Below, one piece after another: positions 9,531 to 17,004 of a stretch of 17,648 nucleotides of DNA. Positions within the stretch are counted from its first letter, which is position 1, and each line of letters opens with the position of its first letter. The notes under the pieces were generated by a model that worked only from the letters and a program-made list of their open reading frames with translations, did not search any database and was not told where the DNA came from. The DNA is from WS-11 sp964405235. Its GTDB lineage: Bacteria; Eisenbacteria; RBG-16-71-46. The DNA is taken from the NCBI GenBank assembly GCA_964405235.1, contig CAYONG010000184.1, positions 1-17,648 of the forward strand, given 5' to 3'. The position numbers were made by a program, and so were the translations under genes.

Positions 9531-9772
9531 CCGCGCTTTCCGTCTACCGGCCCGGCTAGCCTGCTTCATTCGTGAAGGGCAAAGCGCCGCGGCGCGAGGC
9601 AGGATTTCGCCCTGCGGAGGGTGGTGTCCAAGGCCCGCGTGAAGCCGCGACGATGGTCGAGGGAGGCGGGGGCCTCAGAGGGGTTCCTTTCGTGATCTGG
9701 AGCGGTGTTCCAGGCGAGGCTTTGCCCTGAGGGGTGGTGGGAAGGGAACGATCGGGGAGAACGCGGCGGGTG

Positions 9773-10603
9773 CTATCCGGCGCGGGCGCCGAGCGCGAGC
9801 GCCAGACGCTGCCAGTCGTCGCGGAACTGGAACGCCTCCGGCAGGTGGAGCACGAGGCGCCGCACCGAGACGGCGACATGGACGCCGAGCTTGAGAACCT
9901 GCTCGTGCAGGGTCGAGACCTGGGCGCGCGCCCAGCCAGTGTGGGCGGCCTTGAGCAGCGGCAGGGTGCCGCGCTGGGTCGGGGCGTTGCCGGAGCGCAG
10001 GACCGCCGCACACAGGTACTGCTCGCGCTCGCCGTTGAAGGTCAGGAACGCGACCATCGGCAGGTAATACCAGTGCCCGTAGTGGCCATTGAAGAACGCC
10101 AGCTGCTGAGCGCCGTGGGTGGGATCGTCGGTGACGTCGAGATCGACGGTGATGCGCCGCAGTTTGCCCCGCAGGCGACGGGCATGGCGCTCGAGCACCG
10201 TCTCGAACAGGCCCTCACTCATCGCCAGCAGCTCGCCCCGGGAGGGTGCGTTCTCGAAGCGCGATAGCGTGGGCTGCGAGGCCAGCGCATCGCCCGTGAT
10301 CGGATCACGGCCGAGCAGCAACTTGTGGATCGGGTCGTCACCGAGGCGGGCACCGTCGTTGGCGTCGGGGTAGCCACACGCGATGCCGTAGACCCGCTGG
10401 GCCAGCAACTCCTCGAGCCCGTGGACCACCTTGCCGGGCTGGCGCTGGTCCCGCAGCGAGTCGGTGAGTGTGGCGATCAGCCCCAAGCGGCGATCGGCGG
10501 CCTTGAGCAGCACGGCGCCACCGTCGGAGCTGGCATTCGGGACATCGAAGGTGGCGGTGAGGGGCTTCCCGAAGAGATCCGGGAACAGAACACAGGGTGT
10601 CGT
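9773..10603 (-). pseudogene. Internally deleted IS1380-family transposase
   Basis: The open frame shows family-typical N-terminal parts: TPCVLFPDLFGKP, then SSDGGAVLLKAADRRLGL, GLEELLAQRVYGIACGYPDANDG, DPITGDALASQPTLSRFENAP, and the first catalytic Asp in ITVDLDVTDDPTHG. It then jumps from RGTLPLLK directly to the family's C-terminal WARAQVSTLHEQVLKLGVHV and VRRLVLHLPEAFQF. The middle, with the second Asp and the Glu of the DDE triad, is missing. The length is about 276 residues against the 430-450 usual. The junction is in frame, so a stable but inactive product could still be made. The expected start position (10603-10601) reads ACG where the family would have ATG; the first usable start is GTG 10513. 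Family call and deletion are confident; start loss is inferred. Confidence 0.8.
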
Positions 10604-10616
10604 GGAGTTGACCCGG

Positions 10617-10636
10617 CTATGCGGAGCTCCGCATAG
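10617..10636. repeat. Perfect 20-bp palindrome
   Basis: CTATGCGGAG is followed directly by its exact reverse complement. The flanks do not extend it. It lies 15 nt beyond the stop of the SbcC-like gene and just upstream of the IS1380 transposase frame. It could act as a hairpin terminator (7-bp stem with a GAGCTC loop), an element end, or a dimer-binding site; the sequence does not decide. Confidence 0.7.
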
Positions 10637-10651
10637 GCGGGTCTACTCCCC

Positions 10652-13585
10652 CTATCTCGCCACCGCCCCCGACCGCAGCTCCAGCCACTGCACACGCTCG
10701 CGGTAGAGCTCGGGGTCAAGCTGCGCCAACGCCTCGTGGCGCCGACGGTGGCAGGTGAGGATGATGATCTGGTGGAGCGGCGAGAATTGCTCCACCAGGA
10801 GCCGCATCCCCGTGCGCGTGCGCCCGTCGTCACTGGTCGCAAACGGGTCGTCGAGCAGGAGCGGCAACGGTGATTGCCCACGCGAGAGGTATTCGCTGAT
10901 CGCAAGCCGGGCGGCCAGGTAGAGCTGGTCCTTCGCCCCGGCCGAGAGCTGCATGTCCGCCTTGCCGCGGGACACCTGCTGGCCGCCGGGCAACCGCACC
11001 GAGAAGTCGAGATCCTCGCCGAAGCGCAGCTGCTCGATGCCGGTGCCGAACGCATCGAGCACTTCCTTGATGCGCAGGTTCAGGAACTCTGCCCAGCGCC
11101 GGTGAGTGTCGGTCGCGACCCGTTGGATGGTGCCCTGCGCCAGCTCGATGGCGGCCTTGAAGCGCCGCGCGCGCTCCAGCGCCAGCGCGACCCGCTCGCG
11201 CTGCCCCGACTTCTCGGGATGCTCCTGGTGATAGCGCCGCCAGACCTCTTCGACCTCGAGCCGCAGCTCGGTGCGCCGCTTCTGGAGGCCGTCGAGGGTC
11301 TCGCGCAGCCTGCGGCCCTCGGCCTCGATCTCGAGGGGTGTGCGCGCCGATCCAGTGTCCCTCGTCGCAATCGCCCCCGGCGCATCCCCCACTTCGACGA
11401 CGGCTGCGATGTCCGGCCGCTCGGCATCGATCAGCTCGAGCTGGGTCTCCAGCTCGACGAGCTTGTCCGCGGGCAACATGCGACGCTCGGCCTGTGGAAT
11501 TAACTCGCCGGTAAGGAGCGCATAGCGCGCCTGCGCCTGCATACGCGAGGCCAGCGTCTTCGCGTGCTCGGCCCACGACGACGCGGGGTCGTGGTCGAGC
11601 CCGGCGGATTGGAGGATGCGCACCGCGCGCTCCTTGAGCCCCGAGACCGTCGCCTCGGCCACCCGTCGCTCGTCGTCCAGCCAACCCCAGCCGGCCTCGA
11701 ACTCGCCCAGCCGCTGGCGCAGCCCGATGGATTGGCGAATTGCCTTCGCCACGCGCTCCAGCTCGGCTGGATGCGGGGCGGCGGCGGCGAACCGGGCGAG
11801 TAGCGCGCTCGCCTCGGCGACCGCCGCCTTGCGCCGCTCCTCGAGCGCCGCCAGCCGCTCCTGGGCGCGCAGCGTCGGGGCGTTCTCGGCCATCACGCGG
11901 TCGTACTCGCTCCACTCGCGCAGCATGTCCACCTGGTCGCGGTGGCCCATCGAGGCCGACAGCTCGCCCAGCTGGACGCTCGACTCGGCGCGGCGGTCGC
12001 GCATCTGGTTGATCCACCGCTGCGCCTCGCTCAGTCGTCGCAGCGCCTCGGTCCTGTCCTCCGCGCGCGCGTGCCGGCCCGTGACGATCAGTACGAGGCC
12101 GAGGGCGAGCATCACCGCGCCGATGCCCAGCAACGAGATCCACAGGCTCGGCGTCCCGCCCAGCCGCGGCAAGATGCCGCCTACCAGCGCCGCCGCCAGG
12201 CCGAAAGCGGCAAGCAGCCACGCCGGCACCCGCCCGCGGCGGCGCAGCGCGTCGATCTCTCGCAACTGTTCGGTGCTCTCGGTGCGGGTCTGATCGAGCG
12301 TCGCCACGTCGGCTTGGTAGACCAGCGCCCGCTCGGCCTGCGAGCGCAGCAGCCGCTGTTCTGCCTCGCCAAGCGCACCGAACTTCGCGCTCAGTTCATG
12401 GACGCGCTCCGGGTCGTACCCCTGACTCGCCAGCGACTCGCGCAGCGTGAACACCGCGGTGCGCACGCTCGAGTCCTCCTCGGCCACCTGGCGCAGCTCC
12501 GAGGCGAGTGCCACGCAGCGGTCGGCATCGGACGGACCCGCCGAAGCATAGGCCTTCAACGCGCCCAGCTCCGTCTCGCGCTTCTCGCGCTCGCGCGCCA
12601 GTTCTTCGTGCTTGCGCGCCTCGAGCGCCTCGAGCTGGCGCGCCGCCTCCTCGTGCCGCGTGACCGCCTCGCGGAACTCGGTCTCGGCGGTGCGGGGCAA
12701 CTGAGCAGCCGAGACCAGCGTTTCCGCCTCGTCGCGCAGGCATTCCAGATCTGCGCGGTGCTTCGCGTTCTCGGCGATCTGGCGCCGGACATCTTCGGCG
12801 AGCGTGTCGCGCCGCTCGTGGTCGAGACCGCGCATCCGCTCGCGCGCCTCCTGCTCCTCGTCGTCGAGGCGGACCAGCGACTCAAGCGGCGCGGAGATCT
12901 GCGCGAAATCGTGCTCCAGGGTCTTGAGATCGGTCTCGAGCGTCGCATGCTTCAGCTCGAAGCGCTGGATGGCGGTGTCCACGGTGACGGTGGACTCGAT
13001 CTCGGGGGCGGTGAATCTGCGGACCGCGCCCTCCAGCACTCTAAGCGCTTCGGTGGCATTGGTGTCACCGACCCGCGTGTCGGCGGCGTTCTCGAGCCGC
13101 GCGTGAAGCGTCGAGCCGCGGCGCGACCGCTCCTCGGCCGGCACCACGCCGTCCAAGTCGTCCTGGCGCACCAGCGCGCACTTGGTGAACTCGTCGGCGT
13201 CAAGCCCCGTCAGGCGACGACCGACCGGGAAGTCGGTCTTGCCTTCGCGGAAATCGAGGGTGACCTCCTGGCCGCGCCCGTTCCACACCGCGACCGTGCC
13301 GCGGTCGAAGTCGCGCATGATCGTGAAGCGCTCGCCCTCGCTCTCCACGTCCAGCTCGACGCGGTAAGGGCCTCCCTCCCACGGCCGCCAGCGGTCGAGC
13401 GGGGTCAGCACGCGGTGGGTCTGCTTGTTGCTTTCGAGGCCGTAGAGCGCCGCCGCCACCGCCGCGAGCAGGGTAGACTTGCCGCGCTCGTTGTCGTCCA
13501 CCAGCACGGTGACCCGCCCGGGGTCGAACGCGAACTCGCCCCTGAGCGCGCCGAAGCCGTCCACCTTGAGGCGCAGGAGCTTCAT
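10652..13585 (-). CDS. YhaN/SbcC-like coiled-coil ATPase with central membrane hairpin
   Basis: This encodes 977 residues. The N-terminal ATPase half has MKLLRLKVDGFG and a P-loop at 30-38 (DDNERGKST). The C-terminal half has the ABC-type signature LSAGAKDQ (880-887), Walker B LLLDDPF (909-915) and the H-loop His 946 in ILTCH. Between them are long charged coiled coils (about 200-450 and 505-860). These are interrupted by two membrane helices (about 454-473 and 480-502), the layout of Bacillus YhaN rather than the zinc-hook tip of SbcC/Rad50. The P-loop has Asp in place of the usual first Gly. The ATP-driven dimer would control the nuclease encoded just upstream (19-nt gap), probably in DNA-end processing at the membrane. 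ATG 13585 gives the expected N-terminus. The symbol yhaN would fit by analogy but is not proven. Confidence 0.88.
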   Translation of the reverse strand: MKLLRLKVDGFGALRGEFAFDPGRVTVLVDDNERGKSTLLAAVAAALYGLESNKQTHRVLTPLDRWRPWEGGPYRVELDVESEGERFTIMRDFDRGTVAVWNGRGQEVTLDFREGKTDFPVGRRLTGLDADEFTKCALVRQDDLDGVVPAEERSRRGSTLHARLENAADTRVGDTNATEALRVLEGAVRRFTAPEIESTVTVDTAIQRFELKHATLETDLKTLEHDFAQISAPLESLVRLDDEEQEARERMRGLDHERRDTLAEDVRRQIAENAKHRADLECLRDEAETLVSAAQLPRTAETEFREAVTRHEEAARQLEALEARKHEELAREREKRETELGALKAYASAGPSDADRCVALASELRQVAEEDSSVRTAVFTLRESLASQGYDPERVHELSAKFGALGEAEQRLLRSQAERALVYQADVATLDQTRTESTEQLREIDALRRRGRVPAWLLAAFGLAAALVGGILPRLGGTPSLWISLLGIGAVMLALGLVLIVTGRHARAEDRTEALRRLSEAQRWINQMRDRRAESSVQLGELSASMGHRDQVDMLREWSEYDRVMAENAPTLRAQERLAALEERRKAAVAEASALLARFAAAAPHPAELERVAKAIRQSIGLRQRLGEFEAGWGWLDDERRVAEATVSGLKERAVRILQSAGLDHDPASSWAEHAKTLASRMQAQARYALLTGELIPQAERRMLPADKLVELETQLELIDAERPDIAAVVEVGDAPGAIATRDTGSARTPLEIEAEGRRLRETLDGLQKRRTELRLEVEEVWRRYHQEHPEKSGQRERVALALERARRFKAAIELAQGTIQRVATDTHRRWAEFLNLRIKEVLDAFGTGIEQLRFGEDLDFSVRLPGGQQVSRGKADMQLSAGAKDQLYLAARLAISEYLSRGQSPLPLLLDDPFATSDDGRTRTGMRLLVEQFSPLHQIIILTCHRRRHEALAQLDPELYRERVQWLELRSGAVAR

Positions 13586-13604
13586 GGCCGCACGACCGGC
13601 GCCG

Positions 13605-14837
13605 TCACTCGCCCAGCTCCTCGTAGGCGGGGACGACCTCGCGCAGCTTGAACGCGTCGAGGCCGTAGTAGAGCGCGCTCTCGATCACCGCGCGCTGCCC
13701 AGGATCGGTCTCCTGCTCGTGCTGCTCCAGCAGCGCGCGCGCGAACCGTTCCTCGGTGGTGCCCGCCTCCCCCACCCGGTAGACGTCGAGGTCGTAGTCG
13801 GGGCGCAGGCCTCTGAGATCGAAACGCAGATGAAACGCCCGCCCGCGCAGATCGGGTCCGGGCGCCGTGAACCGCACGCCGCGCGCGACCCGCCCGGCCA
13901 GCCGCACGGTGACGATGTCCTCCTCGCGCACCCCGGCGTCATCGAGTGCGCGCTGGACACGGCGCTCGACCTGTTCGGGGCTGGTGGCGTGGGCGATTTC
14001 GACCGTCAGGTCGTGCACACGGCGCGGATCCAGCTCGATGAACTCGACCTCGACGAACGGCTGGCGTCGGCCGTACTCGATGCGCACCTCGAGCGCCCCG
14101 TGCGGGCCGATCTCGGTCGCGTCTACTGCCGCCGCCGCGCCCGCGTAGGCGAGTCGCACGCCGGCCGCGGCGCCCTGGTTCGTCTCGAGGCGCGAGGACG
14201 CGTGATAGTGACCGACCGCGAGATAGGAGAAAGGACCGGCGATGACCTCGTCGTCGGAGTAGGGCGCGGTCATGTTCTGCCCCGGCGGGCACTGCCCTTC
14301 GCGCGAGCCGTGGAAGAGCGCCAGGTCGAATCCAACCGGGTCGACCCCCGGCAGCGACGCCAGCGCAGCGGCCGCGAGCGGGCGCTCGTGCGATTCGACG
14401 TTGGCGGTGAAGCAGCAGCCCCACAGCCGCACCGCGGGGTGCCTGGGGATCGCGAACCGGCTCCAGGATGGCGTGGTGAACACGTGCACGTGGGCGGGCC
14501 AGCGCATCGCCCGCGCCTGGAGCAGGCGCTCGTTCCAGTAGAGACTGCGCTCGGAGTAGGGGTCGTGATTGCCCGGCGCGATGAGCACCGGCGGACAGCC
14601 GGTCACGTCGAAGACCCCGAGCGCAAACGCGAGCGTGCCGGCGTCCACACCTTCCTGGTCGAACAGGTCGCCGGGGATCAAGATGGCGTCCACGCCGCGC
14701 TCGATCGCCTGGCGCACCGAGCGCTCGAGCACCGCGCGCTGGTCGCGACGGCGCTCCTCGCGCCGCTCGGCCGGGAGCCACCGGAACGGGGCGCCGAGGT
14801 GCAGGTCCGAGACCTGAAGGAATCGCGCGAGGGCCAT
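13605..14837 (-). CDS. YhaO/SbcD-like metallophosphoesterase nuclease
   Basis: This encodes 410 residues, close to YhaO. The calcineurin-type phosphodiesterase motifs are all present: D11-x-H13 (QVSDLHLG), D57 in IPGDLFD, N90-H91 in APGNHDP, H176 in LALFHGS, and H210-x-H212 in VGHYHASS. They coordinate the two Mn ions of Mre11/SbcD-type nucleases. A C-terminal region of about 150 residues matches the capping domain length. The SbcC/YhaN-like ATPase follows after 19 nt, so the two form an operon and probably a complex that trims DNA ends. A sigma70-like promoter lies upstream (14907-14879). The ATG at 14837 is the natural start because the conserved QVSDLHLG follows at once; the ribosome site (GGAG, 13 nt away) is weak. 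Confidence 0.92.
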   Translation of the reverse strand: MALARFLQVSDLHLGAPFRWLPAERREERRRDQRAVLERSVRQAIERGVDAILIPGDLFDQEGVDAGTLAFALGVFDVTGCPPVLIAPGNHDPYSERSLYWNERLLQARAMRWPAHVHVFTTPSWSRFAIPRHPAVRLWGCCFTANVESHERPLAAAALASLPGVDPVGFDLALFHGSREGQCPPGQNMTAPYSDDEVIAGPFSYLAVGHYHASSRLETNQGAAAGVRLAYAGAAAAVDATEIGPHGALEVRIEYGRRQPFVEVEFIELDPRRVHDLTVEIAHATSPEQVERRVQRALDDAGVREEDIVTVRLAGRVARGVRFTAPGPDLRGRAFHLRFDLRGLRPDYDLDVYRVGEAGTTEERFARALLEQHEQETDPGQRAVIESALYYGLDAFKLREVVPAYEELGE

Positions 14838-14878
14838 GATGAGGATTCATCTCCGCGTCGGGGGCGGCTGGAGACCAC

Positions 14879-14907
14879 AACATAGCAGTACGCCCCATGC
14901 GCGGCAA
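14879..14907 (-). promoter_or_regulatory. Candidate sigma70 promoter for the nuclease-ATPase operon
   Basis: TTGCCG (14907-14902) and TATGTT (14884-14879) are separated by exactly 17 nt, each matching its consensus at 4 of 6. The start would fall near 14872, giving a leader of about 35 nt. Confidence 0.4.
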
Positions 14908-14938
14908 CGCGTTGATGCTGGAGAGGTTTACCCCTACG

Positions 14939-15805
14939 ATGGCCGCACCTCTAATGAGCCCCGTGCCTGGCATCCCCGCTCCGGCGCGCCCGCGTCACCT
15001 GCCGGCGCTCCCCTTCATCCTCTCGTTGCTGACCCTGGGCACGAGCGCGATCGCCTCGCCCGGTGCGATGCGTGCCGGCGCCGAGCCTGGCTCGACGACC
15101 GCGCGGCCCGCCAGGCTCGCGCAGCCCGAGCGGCCTCTGGTGCGACTGGGGCGCGCCGATGCCTGGTTTGGTCTCGCGACAATCCTCGGCGTCGGCGCTG
15201 CCGCATTCGCCGATCACGAGCTGCGCCAACGGGCTCTCTCCATCGACGGCGACCGGGCGCGCCGGCTGGCGAACGCGGTAGAGCCCCTGGGAGGGCCGAC
15301 GGTGGTGGGCCCCGCGCTGCTGCTGGGCTACGTCGCCGGGCGCGCGTTCGAATGCACCGCGCTCACCGCTGCGAGCGAGCGGATCGGCATCTCGGTCGCG
15401 GTCGCGGTCGTGGCGGCCGGAGCGATCAAATTCGCGGTCGGGCGCGTGCGGCCGGAGGACTCGGCGGCGGAATCGGACCCCTACCAGCCGTTCTCCGGCC
15501 ACGCCTCGTTCCCCTCGGGCCACGCCGCACTGGCCTTCGCCACCGCGACCGCTCTGGACCGCGAGACTCGCGCTCGCTGGGTGCCGTGCGTCGCCTACCC
15601 GCTCGCCGCGCTCGTCGGCTGGTCGCGAGTGCGGGATGACCGACACTGGAGCAGCGACGTCGTCGCCGGGGCGGCGCTCGGCGCCTGGAGCGCCGCGAAG
15701 ACGCACGAGGCTCTGCGCGCGCGGGCGGCCCGGTCCGGGCGGCTGGGATTCCACCTCGATGGCGGGGGCACGACCCTCCGCGCGGCCGCGCGGCTATCCT
15801 TCTGA
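14939..15805 (+). CDS. PAP2-family membrane phosphatase
   Basis: This encodes 288 residues from ATG 14939. An N-terminal hydrophobic stretch (21-40, LPALPFILSLLTLGTSAIAS) is a signal or anchor. The three PAP2 motifs are intact: K164-x6-R171-P172 (KFAVGRVRP), P192-S-G-H195 in FPSGHAALAF, and S229-R230-x5-H236 in SRVRDDRHWSSD, with Asp 240 following. Hydrophobic helices surround them. Such enzymes remove phosphate from lipids such as phosphatidate or undecaprenyl pyrophosphate on the outer face of the inner membrane; the substrate here is not determined. GGAGAGG (14920-14926) lies 12 nt upstream of the chosen ATG. In-frame ATGs at 14897 and 14915 are possible but lack a ribosome site. It is divergent from the nuclease operon. 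Confidence 0.88.
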   Translation: MAAPLMSPVPGIPAPARPRHLPALPFILSLLTLGTSAIASPGAMRAGAEPGSTTARPARLAQPERPLVRLGRADAWFGLATILGVGAAAFADHELRQRALSIDGDRARRLANAVEPLGGPTVVGPALLLGYVAGRAFECTALTAASERIGISVAVAVVAAGAIKFAVGRVRPEDSAAESDPYQPFSGHASFPSGHAALAFATATALDRETRARWVPCVAYPLAALVGWSRVRDDRHWSSDVVAGAALGAWSAAKTHEALRARAARSGRLGFHLDGGGTTLRAAARLSF

Positions 15806-15858
15806 TCCGACCCCGGCCCGGCATGCGCCCCGGGCGGTCGCACGAGTGGAGGTTGTTC

Positions 15859-16368
15859 ATGGCGAATGGAACGGGCACCACGAATCCCATCGACGCCGGC
15901 GTCACCATCGGCCACGTCCATCTCAGGATCGCCGACCTCGAGCGTTCGCTCGCCTTCTACTGCAGCGTCCTTGGCTTCGAGGTGACGCAGCGCCTACCCG
16001 GCGCCGCGTTCATCTCGGCGGGCGGCTATCACCACCACATCGGCCTCAACACCTGGGAGAGCCGGGGCGGGCCGCCGCCGCCGCGCGGGACGACCGGCCT
16101 CTACCACGTCGCGATTCTCTATCCCTCCCGCGCCGCGCTCGCCGACGCCCTGCGCCGGCTGGGCCAGGCCGGCATCCGACTCGAAGGGGCATCGGACCAC
16201 GGCGTGAGCGAGGCGCTCTATCTGCGCGACCCGGACGGGAACGGCCTCGAGCTCTACCGCGACCGGCCGCGCGAGGAGTGGCCTCGCGACGCCCAGGGTA
16301 AGCTCGGGATGGTCACCGAACCGCTCGAAGTCGAGGCGTTGCTGCGGGACGAGGCGCCGAAGGAGTGA
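15859..16368 (+). CDS. VOC-superfamily protein (glyoxalase / extradiol dioxygenase type)
   Basis: This encodes 169 residues. TGGAGG (15847-15852) lies 6 nt before the ATG, which decides this start over 15823. There are two beta-alpha-beta-beta-beta modules: IGHVHLRIADLERSLAFYCSVLGFEV (17-42) with His 19/21, and the paired GLYHVAILYPSRAALADALRRL (80-101) ending at DPDGNGLELYRDRP with the metal-ligand Glu 131. The YHHHIGLNTWES segment (57-68) is typical of the CatE-like subgroup of ring-cleaving or thiol-adduct enzymes. A divalent-metal enzyme is likely, but the substrate cannot be named. The C-terminal 25 residues are charged. It follows the PAP2 gene by 53 nt on the same strand. Confidence 0.88.
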   Translation: MANGTGTTNPIDAGVTIGHVHLRIADLERSLAFYCSVLGFEVTQRLPGAAFISAGGYHHHIGLNTWESRGGPPPPRGTTGLYHVAILYPSRAALADALRRLGQAGIRLEGASDHGVSEALYLRDPDGNGLELYRDRPREEWPRDAQGKLGMVTEPLEVEALLRDEAPKE

Positions 16369-16375
16369 GGCGGGA

Positions 16376-16605
16376 TCAGTTCTTCCCCGCGGCGCGAACG
16401 CATCGCGCCACGGCATCGGCCACGTGTCCCGACGGTACGGGGCGACATCCCCACGCTTCGTGGCGAATGAGACGCTGAGCACCGCGAGGCCTCGATCCTT
16501 GAACGCCTCCCACGCCCGGTAGCGGTGCGGCATCTCGAACCGGCAGGACCCGCACCACACCGCTCAGAAGTCGATCAGCCGATGGCGGCCCGGAAGTCGG
16601 CGACG
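16376..16605 (-). pseudogene. Broken TlpA/thioredoxin-like gene fragment
   Basis: Read on the minus strand, the fragment gives VADFRG, a one-base slip, RHRLIDF, TGA, then AVWCGSCRFEMPHRYRAWEAFKDRGLAVLSVSF and WPMPWRDAFAP. This is the start of a thioredoxin-fold domain with its CGSC active site. The TGA at 16566-16564 stands exactly where the family has Trp (DFWAxWC). The frame just upstream (ending at 16575) continues into this one only if a single G is restored near 16590. The C-terminal half of the domain is missing: homology stops by about 16380, next to the VOC stop. No functional product is expected. The IS fragment lies immediately upstream, so an insertion may have inactivated it. Confidence 0.7.
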
Positions 16606-16942
16606 CGGATCATCATTTTGGCGATCCGCGGTGGGATGAGGAGCCGCTCGGGGAGCTTTAGCCCGAGGCGCTCGAGCAGCAGCGCCTGAGCCTTGTCCGA
16701 CCGCACCACGCAGCCGATGCGCAACTCACCACCCGACCCGTCCGCCAGCGGCAGCACGATGTCGGGGCTCTGGATCAGTCCCAGCTCGCCCAGGATGGTG
16801 CGGGGCTGCGGCCCAGTCCGGCCCGCTTCTGTCACTGCTCGAGCGTCTTCCACAGCACGTAGGCGAGGAAGCACACCACGATGTGGGCCTCGACCCGCTC
16901 GGCCTTCTGGTGCCAGATCGGCCTGAAGAGACGTGTTCCGGA
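16606..16942 (-). pseudogene. C-terminal remnant of an IS1634/IS4-type transposase
   Basis: The minus-strand reading gives TRLFRPIWHQKAERVEAHI and VVCFLAYVLWKTLEQ, then TGA (16834-16832), QKRAGLGRSP, a one-base frameshift near 16812, then RTILGELGLIQSPDIVLPLADGSGGELRI and ending RLGLKLPERLLIPPRI. These are the well-known C-terminal blocks of IS1634-type (IS4 superfamily) transposases. The TGA stands where relatives have Trp (LEQWQKRAGLG). Only about 110 residues of a roughly 500-residue enzyme remain, without the catalytic core. Inverted ends were not found. It separates the broken redoxin from the secreted repeat gene. Confidence 0.75.
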
Positions 16943-16945
16943 GCC

Positions 16946-16977
16946 CGAGGCGCGGGGCGATGCACCCGCGCCTCGGA
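16946..16977 (-). terminator. Strong hairpin after the secreted repeat gene
   Basis: CCGAGGCGCGGG (16946-16957) pairs perfectly with CCCGCGCCTCGG (16966-16977) around an 8-nt loop. It begins 27 nt past the stop codon at 17005. There is no T-tract, so it may be a hairpin-type terminator or a 3'-end protecting structure. Confidence 0.6.
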
Positions 16978-17004
16978 ATCTCCAGCCTAAAGTGCTCGAT
17001 CCTG

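Larger units (their letters stand above)
9551..10640 (-). mobile_element. IS1380-family insertion sequence remnant
   Basis: The segment between higA and the SbcC-like gene holds a shortened IS1380-type transposase and its non-coding tail (9551-9772), which has no other gene. Full elements are about 1.5-1.7 kb; this is about 1.1 kb. I could not find matching terminal inverted repeats. An 8-bp direct repeat, CCCGGCTA, occurs at 9551-9558 and 10612-10619 but may be chance. The right boundary lies at or near the 20-bp palindrome. Exact ends are uncertain. Confidence 0.65.

Noticed and set aside
9531..9772. Possible CRISPR, tRNA or small RNA gene in the gene-poor stretch after higA
   Set aside because: No regular repeats or cloverleaf pattern were seen; the stretch fits the non-coding tail of the IS remnant.
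9551..10619. CCCGGCTA direct repeats as a target-site duplication of the IS1380 remnant
   Set aside because: Eight bases is longer than expected for this family, one copy lies partly inside the palindrome, and no matching terminal inverted repeats were found. Kept only as a remark.
11942..13651. A 569-codon plus-strand open frame opposite the SbcC-like gene, and similar frames at 36-899, 987-1709 and 13479-14885
   Set aside because: These show low-complexity Arg/Leu/Ala composition and mirror confident genes on the other strand; no motifs were recognised.
15994..16560. A 188-codon minus-strand frame starting at the CGSC motif as an intact thioredoxin gene
   Set aside because: It begins at the active site without the first strand, and its second half is antisense to the VOC gene. 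The homology is only to a fragment.
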